A stretch of DNA of 64,000 bases, from assembly GCA_024400425.1 (NCBI GenBank), contig JAKSMV010000002.1:1-64000 (forward strand), given 5' to 3'. Under the pieces are notes generated by a model. The model did not search any database, had not been told where the DNA came from, and saw only the letters and a list, made by a program, of their open reading frames with translations. Source of the stretch: Bacteroidales bacterium. Lineage in GTDB: Bacteria > Bacteroidota > Bacteroidia > Bacteroidales > F082. Position 1 is the stretch's first letter; each line of letters opens with the position of its first letter. The translations under genes and the position numbers were made by a program. Positions 18,627-26,593 of this stretch are shown one piece after another.

Positions 18627-20012
18627 ATGAGAAAGATAGATTTCATTATAGCCTTGTTTTTTGTAGGCAATTTAGCCATGGCACAAACGAGTGTCTGGCA
18701 TGGTGGCCGTGAAATGTGGACACGCGGCGAAGGCACCGAAGAAAATCCTTACCTTATTGAAAATGCCGACCAGTTGGCCATGTTGTCGTATGCGGTCAAC
18801 AAAGGCTACTATATGAGCGATTTGCATTTCAAACTCACCACCGATATTGACCTCAACGGCAGTGAAGACCAGCCTTGGTTCCCTATCGGTTTGGCCTACT
18901 ATTCTGAAGATGGCTGCGAAAGAAAAAAAGAATACTATACTGGCATTTATTTCATGGGCAATTTCGATGGCGGCGGTCATGCCATTTCCAATATTTATGT
19001 GGATAGCAAGACCCGTGCAGGGCTATTCGGCTATGTGCATTCGGCCGATACGGTAGTGCTGAAAAACATTCGCATTGTCAATGGTTACATTAAAGGTGAA
19101 TTGGCTGGAGGCATTGTCGGATATGCTGGTAAAGTCGTAATCTCTGAATGTTACAATGCAGCTGAAATCTACGGTAATCAAGCGGGAGGTATTTCAGGAC
19201 GGTATGGTTTCATTGAGCGTTGCTATAACATTGGAAAGGTAAGTGCTACTGGTGCGGTAGGGGGCATTACTCCAATGTTGGGAGGCTTTATTAGACAATG
19301 CTATAATTCAGGTGAGGTGATTTCGGAGGGTCATATAGCAGGAGGTATTGCTGGCATAAGCATGGATGTACATTGTCATAGCATTGAGAATTGCTACAAT
19401 ACAGGTGCGGTGACAGTGCTTAGTCCAGATACTATAAATACGAGCGGATGTGGTGGCATTGTTGGCTTTTTGGTTGCAAATAGAATTAGTCTTCATAACT
19501 GCTACAATGTGGGCAGTGTCGTTGGAAATGAAGGCTTGACAGGTGGTATCGTAGGGAGTGAAGTCGAGCAAGATTCAGTCCTCAACTGCTATTATCTGAA
19601 CACCTGCGGAGCGCAAGGCTTGGGCATTGCGATGGATGAAGATGCCATGCGAACACCTGATTTTGTGGCTACGCTCAACGATAATACCGATGTATGGAAT
19701 ATGGATGAAGATAACCATAACAACGGTTTCCCAATTCTCATGAACCTCGATATGGCAGTTGACGAAGTGTCGGAAAAAGATTTCGTGGTTTATCCTAATC
19801 CGACACAAGGTATCTTGCGTATCGAAGGTGGGCACATCGAAGAAGTTGAGGTATTCAATGTGCTTGGCGTGAAAGTGATGCAACGTAGTATGCGCAGTTG
19901 CGATGGAACAGCCACATTGGATGTTAGCACACTGGCCGATGGATTTTATCTGCTCCGTGTCGTCGATTCGCAAAAGGCATACCGTAGTTGTCCGTTTGTC
20001 GTTAGGCATTAA
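18627..20012 (+). CDS. GLUG-repeat secreted protein with T9SS sorting domain
   Basis: A 461-aa protein. The start at 18627 is chosen over one 27 bp upstream because it begins the signal peptide (MRKIDFIIALFFVGNLAMAQ). From about residue 110 to 340 there are repeated CYNxGxV..GGIxG units, the GLUG repeat found in beta-helical adhesins and peptidases. The C-terminus is a type A sorting domain (FVVYPNPTQGILRIEGG ... LADGFYLLRVV). Likely surface-exposed, possibly adhesive. It probably shares a transcript with the previous gene. Confidence 0.85.
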   Translation: MRKIDFIIALFFVGNLAMAQTSVWHGGREMWTRGEGTEENPYLIENADQLAMLSYAVNKGYYMSDLHFKLTTDIDLNGSEDQPWFPIGLAYYSEDGCERKKEYYTGIYFMGNFDGGGHAISNIYVDSKTRAGLFGYVHSADTVVLKNIRIVNGYIKGELAGGIVGYAGKVVISECYNAAEIYGNQAGGISGRYGFIERCYNIGKVSATGAVGGITPMLGGFIRQCYNSGEVISEGHIAGGIAGISMDVHCHSIENCYNTGAVTVLSPDTINTSGCGGIVGFLVANRISLHNCYNVGSVVGNEGLTGGIVGSEVEQDSVLNCYYLNTCGAQGLGIAMDEDAMRTPDFVATLNDNTDVWNMDEDNHNNGFPILMNLDMAVDEVSEKDFVVYPNPTQGILRIEGGHIEEVEVFNVLGVKVMQRSMRSCDGTATLDVSTLADGFYLLRVVDSQKAYRSCPFVVRH

Positions 20013-20103
20013 AACACGATTTCCCCTTCCCTTTTTTGTCAATCATTAAGTGACTCTTGGGAAAAGAGAAATATTATAAACGACAATTCTTTATTTACAG
20101 CAA

Positions 20104-20135
20104 CAAAAAAATCCCGCCATTGCTGACGGGATTTT
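20104..20135 (-). terminator. Rho-independent terminator of the EF-G paralog gene
   Basis: Arms AAAATCCCG and CGGGATTTT enclose a 10-nt loop. On the minus strand the stem is followed by a T tract, placing it correctly about 27 bp after the EF-G stop. It may also stop plus-strand transcription from 18627-20012. Confidence 0.75.
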
Positions 20136-20161
20136 GGAAAAAATATGAAAAAGAACTATTA

Positions 20162-22297
20162 TTACTCTTCTTCCTTCTGGCTTTCTTCGTATTCCTTGAG
20201 CAGGCGTTGTTGGACGTCGGCAGGAACCTGTGCGTATTCGGCATACTTCATGGTGAAGGTGCCACGGCCCGAAGTCAGCGAGCTGAGGGTGGTTGAATAA
20301 CGGTCCATCTCAGCGAAAGGCACTCTGGCGCGAATCACTTGGTAGTTGTGGTCGCTGTCCATACCCATCACGATACCACGACGACCAGTGAGGTCGGTCA
20401 TGACGGCACCCATCAGGTCGGCAGGAACGCGGACGACGAGGTCGTAGATAGGTTCCATGATCTTAGGACCAGCATTCTTAAAGGCAGCGCTGAAGGCCAT
20501 ACGGCCGGCAATCTTAAATGCCATTTCGTTAGAATCAACTGGGTGCATCTTACCATCGTAAATGTAGGCGATGATGTCGCGAGCGTATGAACCGGTCAGA
20601 GGACCTTGTTCGAGACGTTCGTTGATACCCTTCAGGATAGCAGGCATGAAGCGTGCATCGATGGCACCACCCACAACGCAGTTGGCGAAGATGAGTTTAC
20701 CGCCCCATGGGAGTTCGTATTCGTCCTTGCTACGGACAGCGAATTCTTCAGGATCGGTGTAGCCTTCGAAGTAAGGAGCCAACATCATGTGGACTTCACC
20801 GAACTGACCGCTACCACCTGATTGCTTCTTGTGACGGTAGTCAGCCTTAGCCGACTTGGTGATGGTTTCACGATAAGGTACCTTTGGAGTGCTGAATTCA
20901 ACACCAATCTTATATACGTTGTCGAAGTACCACTTCAGGGTGTTGAGGTGATATTCGCCTTGGCATTGCAGGATGTTCTGACGCAGTTCGCGCGACATGC
21001 CAGCGATGATGGTTGGGTCGGTCTTGTGGAGGTCGTTGAGGATACCACCCAGCTTTTCGTCTTCTTGTGAGTTGACGGCCTTGATGGCAGTCTGGAAGAT
21101 TGGTTCTGGGAATGGGATTGCTTCGAAAGCAGCTTCAGCAACCTTGGCGTCAACCAATGAGTCACCGATACGGCCATCCTTCAGCTTGATGGTGGCGATG
21201 ATGTCGCCAGCGTTCACCTTCTCGACTCTTTCGCGGTTCTTGCCTTCGAAAGCGAGGAGTTGGGAGATGCGTTCCTTGTTGCCCGAGCGTGGGTTGACGA
21301 AGTCTTGGCCTTCGGCCACTTGACCGCCATAGACGCGCATCCAAGCCACATCACCGAGGTTCTGTTCGGTGGTCACCTTGAAGATGAACAGAGCTGCTGG
21401 GTCGTCGTTGCTGTTGTGGAATTCGGTACCATTCATGGCCTTCACAGCTGGAGTGTCGGCTGGTGATGGGCAAGCGTTGATGAGGAATTCGCAGAGGCGA
21501 GTGACGCCAACACCCTTCTTTGCAGCACCGCAAAGCACTGGGAACATTTCGCGGTTGAGGATGCCGAGGTGGATACCTTTTTCCATGTCTTCTTCGCTGA
21601 GGGTCATCTCTTCGAAGAATTTTTCCATCAGGGCTTCGTCGCCTTCAGCAGCGTGTTCAACGAGGTTGTTGTGCAGCTCTTCAGCCTTGTCCATTTCAGC
21701 AGCAGGGATGTCCTGGATTTCAGGAGCGCCATTGCCGTTCTTGAAGACCAACATCTTCATCATGATCAAGTCGATGATGGCGTTGAAGTCTTCGCCAGCG
21801 TTCACTGGATATTGGATAGGAGTGACCTTGTCGCCAAAGTATTCCTTCATCTCACGGATGGTGTTGTCGAAGTTGGCGTTGGCATGGTCGAGTTGGTTCA
21901 TGAAGAACACAACAGGCTTCTTGGTGGCAGCAGCGTGACGCCAAGCGTTTTCGGTAGTGGCTTCAACACCTGACTGGGCGTTGATGGTGCACACTGCAGT
22001 GTCAACAGCGCTGAGGCAAGAAACGATGTCACCAGAGAAATCACTGAAACCAGGAGTATCCAAGATGTTGATCTTCTTGTTGTTGAAGATGGTGTACATC
22101 ATGGATGCGTTGACCGAGATTTGACGGTCCATTTCAATCTGACGGTAGTCGGAAACGGTGTTCTTTTCGTCAGTGCTTCCTTTTCTGTTGATAATCTTGC
22201 CTTCGAAAAGCATGTTTTCGGCAAGCGTAGTTTTACCGGATTTTGCTGCACCGATGAGGGCAACATTACGGATTTCGTTTGTCTGGAATTCCTTCAT
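20162..22297 (-). CDS. Elongation factor G paralog (EF-G2 type, catalytic His missing)
   Basis: A 711-aa translational GTPase homolog with all EF-G domains. P-loop GAAKSGKT is at 16-23 and NQLD at 134-137. The G3 segment reads DTPGFSDF, so the catalytic histidine of DTPGHVDF is Phe84. The switch I RGITI stretch is replaced by RQISV. The conserved later segments YRHKKQSGGSGQFGEVH and VVGGAIDARFMPAILKG are intact. This combination matches the Bacteroides EF-G2 paralog, which supports translocation without GTP hydrolysis under carbon starvation. The assignment is from remembered family features. It is monocistronic, with its own promoter and terminator. Confidence 0.85.
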   Translation of the reverse strand: MKEFQTNEIRNVALIGAAKSGKTTLAENMLFEGKIINRKGSTDEKNTVSDYRQIEMDRQISVNASMMYTIFNNKKINILDTPGFSDFSGDIVSCLSAVDTAVCTINAQSGVEATTENAWRHAAATKKPVVFFMNQLDHANANFDNTIREMKEYFGDKVTPIQYPVNAGEDFNAIIDLIMMKMLVFKNGNGAPEIQDIPAAEMDKAEELHNNLVEHAAEGDEALMEKFFEEMTLSEEDMEKGIHLGILNREMFPVLCGAAKKGVGVTRLCEFLINACPSPADTPAVKAMNGTEFHNSNDDPAALFIFKVTTEQNLGDVAWMRVYGGQVAEGQDFVNPRSGNKERISQLLAFEGKNRERVEKVNAGDIIATIKLKDGRIGDSLVDAKVAEAAFEAIPFPEPIFQTAIKAVNSQEDEKLGGILNDLHKTDPTIIAGMSRELRQNILQCQGEYHLNTLKWYFDNVYKIGVEFSTPKVPYRETITKSAKADYRHKKQSGGSGQFGEVHMMLAPYFEGYTDPEEFAVRSKDEYELPWGGKLIFANCVVGGAIDARFMPAILKGINERLEQGPLTGSYARDIIAYIYDGKMHPVDSNEMAFKIAGRMAFSAAFKNAGPKIMEPIYDLVVRVPADLMGAVMTDLTGRRGIVMGMDSDHNYQVIRARVPFAEMDRYSTTLSSLTSGRGTFTMKYAEYAQVPADVQQRLLKEYEESQKEEE

Positions 22298-22351
22298 TGT
22301 TATCTAAATGTCTAATTATAAATTTATTCTTCGCGAAGATTATGAGGGCGC

Positions 22352-22359
22352 AAAATTAT
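22352..22359 (-). promoter_or_regulatory. -7 element of the EF-G paralog
   Basis: TAATTTTG on the minus strand, 55 nt upstream of the ATG. A TTCGCGAA palindrome (22331-22338) lies in the presumed 5' untranslated region. Confidence 0.45.
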
Positions 22360-22385
22360 GAAAAATAGCTTTATCTACACCTAAT

Positions 22386-23372
22386 TTATTGCAATTTTCC
22401 TATGGCCTCGTAAATTTTTTCCCATCTGGCCTCATCCATCTTGGCTCCCATGACCTCGATGACGTTGGCTGCGATGATGGCTCCCATCGTTCCGCACTTC
22501 TTGAGATTCTCGCCTTTGGCATAGCCTGCCAAGAATCCGGCGGCCCACATGTCGCCTGCTCCCGTGGTGTCGATGACGTGGCTTTCCAATGGGTCGATGC
22601 TGGCGATTTCGTCGCCTTGTTGAACGTAAGCGCCTTTGGCTCCGACCTTTACGACGGCAATCTTGCACATGCTTGCGATTTGGTGCAGTGCCTCTTCGGG
22701 CTCAAGTCCAGTGAGGGCCTTGGCTTCGGCTTCGTTGGCAAACACGATGTCGATGTTCTCCTTGATGAGTCGGGTCAGGTAGTCGCGGTTTTCTTCTACC
22801 ACGTTATAGCTGGCCATGTCGATGGCAATCTCCATTCCCTTGGCCTTGGCGGTGGCGATGGCCTTGTCGAGCATGCTTGGGTTCGCTACGAGGTAGCCTT
22901 CCACATAGAAGATGTCCCAACCTTCAAAGAGGCTTGGGGTGATGTCGCTGGCTGAGAGTTCGGCCGAGGCACCGAGGCAGGTGGCGAAGGTGCGCTCGCT
23001 GTCGGTGCTCACGAAGGCTTGCACGCGGCCCGAAGGCGTCTCGCTCTTCAGCATGATGGGCTTCACATGGGTGCTGACCATTTCGTTTTCGAAGAAGCGG
23101 CCAACCTCATCGTTGCCTATCTTGCTGAGGAAACCGGCCTCGATGTTCATCTTGGCCAGTCCGCTGATGGTGTTGGCTGCCGAGCCGCCAGCGGCCATCT
23201 GGTTGCTGTATCTTTTGGCAAGGCTCTCGCCTATCTTCACCGAGGTGGCTGCATCCACATAGGTCATGCTGCCTTTGGGCAAGTTCCATTGGGCGAGAAT
23301 GTTGTCGTCGTCGATTTGTGTGAGGATGTCGGTCAAGGCACTGCCTATGCCGAGGATTTTCTTTTGTGTCAT
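22386..23372 (-). CDS. PfkB-family kinase, probably adenosine kinase
   Basis: A 328-aa sugar/nucleoside kinase. The N-terminal GIGSALTDILTQID and AAGGSAANTISGLAKM fit the PfkB first signature, and DTTGAGDMWAAGFLAG is the second with the catalytic Asp. Bacteroidota proteins of this exact style are usually annotated adenosine kinase, salvaging adenosine to AMP; ribokinase or fructokinase activity cannot be excluded. Single-gene unit with its own -7 element. Confidence 0.88.
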   Translation of the reverse strand: MTQKKILGIGSALTDILTQIDDDNILAQWNLPKGSMTYVDAATSVKIGESLAKRYSNQMAAGGSAANTISGLAKMNIEAGFLSKIGNDEVGRFFENEMVSTHVKPIMLKSETPSGRVQAFVSTDSERTFATCLGASAELSASDITPSLFEGWDIFYVEGYLVANPSMLDKAIATAKAKGMEIAIDMASYNVVEENRDYLTRLIKENIDIVFANEAEAKALTGLEPEEALHQIASMCKIAVVKVGAKGAYVQQGDEIASIDPLESHVIDTTGAGDMWAAGFLAGYAKGENLKKCGTMGAIIAANVIEVMGAKMDEARWEKIYEAIGKLQ

Positions 23373-23398
23373 GATGATTGTATTTGTGTTTTAGGCCG

Positions 23399-23406
23399 CA
23401 AAGATA
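23399..23406 (-). promoter_or_regulatory. -7 element of the PfkB kinase gene
   Basis: TATCTTTG on the minus strand, 27 nt upstream of the ATG. Confidence 0.4.
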
Positions 23407-23432
23407 GGGAAATCCTGTTTGCGTTTGGACAT

Positions 23433-23470
23433 AAAAAAAACCGCTTGTGCGTTGGGAACCACTCAAGCGG
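23433..23470 (-). terminator. Terminator downstream of tRNA-Asn
   Basis: Arms CCGCTTG (23441-23447) and CAAGCGG (23464-23470). On the minus strand the stem is followed by a run of eight T, as expected for a terminator of the tRNA transcript. Confidence 0.8.
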
Positions 23471-23537
23471 CTAAAAAATTAATAACATGAAACATAAAAA
23501 ATTACACTTTGTAATCTCTGACTTTCTCACGAAAGTG

Positions 23538-23611
23538 CGCCCCCTTCAGGACTTGAACCTGAGACCCCCTGATTAACAGTCAGATGCTCTAACCAACTGA
23601 GCTAAGGAGGC
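23538..23611 (-). tRNA. tRNA-Asn (anticodon GTT)
   Basis: A 74-nt cloverleaf read on the minus strand: acceptor arms GCCTCCT and AGGGGGC with discriminator G, D-arm AGCTCAGTTGGTTAGAGC, anticodon loop CTGTTAA giving GTT, and T-arm TCAGG-TTCAAGT-CCTGA. CCA is not encoded. It has its own promoter and terminator. No integrase gene or att duplication is seen next to it, although a repeat tract begins about 150 bp upstream. Confidence 0.97.
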
Positions 23612-23650
23612 ATAAACCTTACAAAGAACTAATCTTGCTGTTTGCGGTTG

Positions 23651-23680
23651 CAAAAGTAGATGTTTTTTCATTACCTGCAA
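23651..23680 (-). promoter_or_regulatory. Promoter of tRNA-Asn
   Basis: On the minus strand TACTTTTG (23651-23658) lies 19 nt downstream of TTG (23678-23680), matching the Bacteroidota promoter pattern and about 40 nt upstream of the tRNA 5' end. Confidence 0.5.
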
Positions 23681-23764
23681 CCAAAAAAATGAATTATTTT
23701 TCTTTTTCTTTTTAAAACGTTATAAATCAATGAAATAAATTTATCACAATAAACATATAATTTC

Positions 23765-23920
23765 TAGAGACGTGCCATGGCGCGTCTCTACATATAACAT
23801 AGAGACGCGATGAATTGATGTGGTTTTTATTGAGACGCGATGAATCGATGTGATTTTTATAGAGACGCGATGAATCGATGTGATTTTTATTGAGACGCGA
23901 TGAATCGACGTCTCTACACA
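23765..23920. repeat. 30-bp tandem repeat block with flanking palindrome
   Basis: Three full copies plus a partial copy of a 30-bp unit beginning GAGACGCGATGAATCGATG (23801-23920). The block is preceded by a palindrome, TAGAGACG...CGTCTCTA (23765-23790). The last copy ends GACGTCTCTA, completing an inverted pair with the first GAGACG core. There are no spacers, so it is not CRISPR. Small open frames through it are repeat translations. Confidence 0.85.
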
Positions 23921-23980
23921 CTCAACTCTCAACTTTCAACTTTCAACTCTCAACTTTTAACCCTTAACTCTCAACTCTAC
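23921..23980. repeat. CTCAACTTTCAA-type simple repeat tract
   Basis: Degenerate 7-bp units (CTCAACT/TTCAACT) just downstream of the last gene of the minus-strand group. The tract is related to the repeat at the left window edge. Confidence 0.7.
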
Positions 23981-23982
23981 AC

Positions 23983-24798
23983 TCACTTCTCCCCTCTCCG
24001 CATGGCTTCCATATTAAGGACGGCCTTCACGCGTGGACTTTTGATTATGTTCCTGAACGGATAAAGCATCCTCACTGCTATTTTCATCCACCATTGGTAA
24101 TGGATTTCGAGCTGGCAGTAGGCTTTGCGGAAATTGAAATTCTGAATCAGATAGTCCTGGATGCCTGAATGTTCGGTGATGGTGCGTGAGCCGTCGGTGA
24201 CGTATTTGAAATGTCTTTGCCCAAGGTAATATCCGTTCATGGCATAGAAAAGGCCGTAGTAGGTGTGTAAGGCGTTGGCCTGGTATTTTGGCAAGATGCA
24301 AGTGATTTTGTAGTCGCAGGCATTATCGGAAACATAGTTGATGGCGAAACCCGCAAACTCATGTGTGTCTTTAGTGAAACATGCCCAGTATTCGCAGTTT
24401 TCCTGTTCTAAATAATAGAAGAAATCATCCATGAAATCCTGCTTGTTTTTCTCATGGTGCAAGGTCAACGAATTATCGTAATGATTGACAAAACCATTGT
24501 CATACAGCACTTTCTTATCAACCAATTGAAAATCGAACAGACTCAGAGCTTTCTTTATTTTCAGCTTTTTCTTGGAAGGCATTTCTTCCAAAGATGTGAA
24601 GCTGTCTTTTATCAGATACCAGAACCCTGTTTCTTTCTCGCAATCGAAATCGTATGTGTTTCTTACAAACAGACCTCCATCCCGAAGAAGATTGGTGTAG
24701 GATTCTATGCTGAGTTTTTGTTCTTCGTGTGGTAATCCGTCAAATCGCCAGGCATTTCTATAGAGGTAATAATTCCATCGGTCAAGACTTTGCATCAT
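23983..24798 (-). CDS. Hypothetical protein, possibly GNAT/FemAB-like acyltransferase
   Basis: A 271-aa protein. The chosen ATG at 24798 overlaps the stop of the upstream glycosyltransferase gene; an in-frame extension of 31 residues is rejected because it lies inside that gene. The sequence has the feel of a GNAT/FemAB-like fold (ECEYWACFTKDTHEFAGFAIN and FKYVTDGSRTITEHSGIQDYLIQ), but no motif is decisive. It closes the minus-strand polysaccharide operon, so it probably modifies a glycan or peptide component. Function not assigned. Confidence 0.65.
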   Translation of the reverse strand: MMQSLDRWNYYLYRNAWRFDGLPHEEQKLSIESYTNLLRDGGLFVRNTYDFDCEKETGFWYLIKDSFTSLEEMPSKKKLKIKKALSLFDFQLVDKKVLYDNGFVNHYDNSLTLHHEKNKQDFMDDFFYYLEQENCEYWACFTKDTHEFAGFAINYVSDNACDYKITCILPKYQANALHTYYGLFYAMNGYYLGQRHFKYVTDGSRTITEHSGIQDYLIQNFNFRKAYCQLEIHYQWWMKIAVRMLYPFRNIIKSPRVKAVLNMEAMRRGEK

Positions 24799-25544
24799 AG
24801 GCGTTTTTTTATGGCGTGATAAACGTAGCTTCCAAAACATGTCAAAGCTTTGAAGAAAGGTAGTTTCTCTTGTATGCGATACACTTTCCAAAGGTCGTAT
24901 GAGGCTTTCAGTTTATTGGAAGAAGCAGATTTTCTTCTGATTCTGTACGACACCAAAGTCTCTTCGATGGCGTATGCCAAGAATCCTTTTCTGAGAATGT
25001 TGAGCCAAGTGGCGGTATCTTCGCTAGTGCGGAAATTTGGGATGGTCACTTCCCCAACCTTATCCTTGTCAAGCATGACGGTGGAACAGCCTATGATGGT
25101 GTTTTGCAGATAGGCATCGTGGGTGAGGTTGCCTGCCGTGGCTATGGTTTTCTGTAAGGCTTGTCCTTCTTCGTCGATGAGTTGATAGGCTGAATAACTG
25201 AAAGCGGCATTGTTTTGCTGCATGAAGGCGAGTTGTCGCTCCAGTTTTTCGGGGTGCCAGATGTCGTCGGCATCGAGGAAAGCCAAATAACGGCCTTTTG
25301 CTGAAGCAAGGGCTTGATTGCGGCTATTGGCAATGCCAGAGTGGCGTGACTTTACGGCCAATTTGACTCTTTCGTCTTGTTCGCAATAAGGCCTGACTTT
25401 GTCAGCGGTCTTGTCGGTTGAGGCGTCATCAACGATGAGCAACTCGAAGTCGGTAAAAGTCTGGCTTAAAACCGATTCGATGCTGTGTGCTATGAACTTT
25501 TCCATGTTATAGCACGGCATGATGACAGAGACGAGGGGCATCAC
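24795..25544 (-). CDS. Glycosyltransferase family 2
   Basis: A 249-aa GT-A fold enzyme with the N-terminal VSVIMPCYNMEKFIAHSIESV, LIVDDASTDKT and the metal-binding FLDADDIWHPEKLE (DxD). It transfers an activated sugar to a growing glycan at the cytoplasmic membrane face. Overlaps both neighbours by 4 bp, implying translational coupling with the guanylyltransferase gene. Confidence 0.92.
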   Translation of the reverse strand: MMPLVSVIMPCYNMEKFIAHSIESVLSQTFTDFELLIVDDASTDKTADKVRPYCEQDERVKLAVKSRHSGIANSRNQALASAKGRYLAFLDADDIWHPEKLERQLAFMQQNNAAFSYSAYQLIDEEGQALQKTIATAGNLTHDAYLQNTIIGCSTVMLDKDKVGEVTIPNFRTSEDTATWLNILRKGFLAYAIEETLVSYRIRRKSASSNKLKASYDLWKVYRIQEKLPFFKALTCFGSYVYHAIKKRL

Positions 25545-26593
25545 TTCAGTCCTTCAATCCAAACCTTGATTTGCTGTTCGTCGTGGAGGCGGCACACCAA
25601 CAGCGACTTGTCGCGATAGGCCACCAAGTAGTCGTCCAAGCCTTGCACGACGGCTTCGGTGCCGTCTTCGATGTTGATGACGCAGTTGTGGTTATCGACT
25701 GTGACGACCTTTCCGCGCACGGCATTGCCTTGCTCGTCCTTGCTGACGTGGGTATAGAGCGAGCCCCAGGTGCCTATGTCGCTCCAGCCGAAATCAGCGG
25801 GAATGGTGTAGGTGTTGGGCGACTTCTCCATCACGCCATAGTCGATGCTGATGTTGGGGCAGTCGGTGAAGTGGTCGTTGATGAAGTCTTGCTCTTCGGG
25901 CGTACCGAAGTTGTAGATGCCTTTGTCGAAGACGTTCTTGATGTCGGGCAAGTAGGTCTCGATGGCGTTCATGATGCCGTCCAAGGTCCAGATGAAGATG
26001 CCTGAGTTCCAGAAGTAGTTGCCTTCTTCGACAAACTTGACAGCGGTCTCGTAGTTGGGCTTTTCCTTGAACATATCTACCTTTCGGACAGCTTCTTGCG
26101 TTCCGTTCTTGGGCACTTGTATGTAGCCATAGCCTGTCTCGGGTCGCGATGGCTTGATGCCGATGGTCATCAGGGCGTTGGTGTTGTGGCTGAGGAAGTC
26201 GAAGCCAAGGCGGATGATGCGCTCGAACTCGCGGTTGTCGAGCACCAAGGCATCCGATGGTGTCACTACGATATTGGCGTCCTTGCAGCGGCTTTGAATG
26301 TGGTAGGCTGCGTAGGCAATGCAGGGTGCGGTGTTGCGACGTGCTGGCTCACAAAGCACTTGGTCTTCGCGAAGCATGGGCAGGTGTTCGAGCACCAAGG
26401 CCTTATAGGCTTTGTTGGTGACTACGAGGAAGTTCTCGTCGGGGACGACGGGACTGAATCGCTCGTAGGTGGCACGGATGAAGCTCTTGCCTGTGCCGAG
26501 GATGTCAAGGAATTGTTTTGGGTAGTTATCTTTGCTTAAAGGCCAGAAACGGCTTCCAATGCCGCCGGCCATTATGATGCAGTAATTGTTCAT
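25541..26593 (-). CDS. Mannose-1-phosphate guanylyltransferase
   Basis: Makes GDP-mannose from mannose-1-phosphate and GTP for glycan synthesis, in the cytoplasm. The 350-aa product starts MNNYCIIMAGGIGSRFWPLS, the nucleotidyltransferase GGxGxRxxPLS motif, followed by YPKQFL, and has the FGWSDIGTWGSLY segment of this family. The start at 26593 is preferred because it overlaps the upstream stop as TAATG; an ATG 12 bp earlier is possible. It lacks the fused isomerase domain found in longer ManC enzymes. Confidence 0.93.
   Translation of the reverse strand: MNNYCIIMAGGIGSRFWPLSKDNYPKQFLDILGTGKSFIRATYERFSPVVPDENFLVVTNKAYKALVLEHLPMLREDQVLCEPARRNTAPCIAYAAYHIQSRCKDANIVVTPSDALVLDNREFERIIRLGFDFLSHNTNALMTIGIKPSRPETGYGYIQVPKNGTQEAVRKVDMFKEKPNYETAVKFVEEGNYFWNSGIFIWTLDGIMNAIETYLPDIKNVFDKGIYNFGTPEEQDFINDHFTDCPNISIDYGVMEKSPNTYTIPADFGWSDIGTWGSLYTHVSKDEQGNAVRGKVVTVDNHNCVINIEDGTEAVVQGLDDYLVAYRDKSLLVCRLHDEQQIKVWIEGLK

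Noticed and set aside
23538..23611. tRNA-Asn as an integration (att) site for an island
   Set aside because: No integrase gene and no duplicated tRNA 3' end were found in the window.
23765..23920. Possible CRISPR array, suggested by the CARF nuclease in the window
   Set aside because: The 30-bp units abut without spacers, and no cas genes are near. It is a plain tandem repeat.
23727..23932. Small minus-strand ORFs reading SRLNKNHID-type repeats
   Set aside because: They are translations of the 30-bp tandem repeat, not genes.
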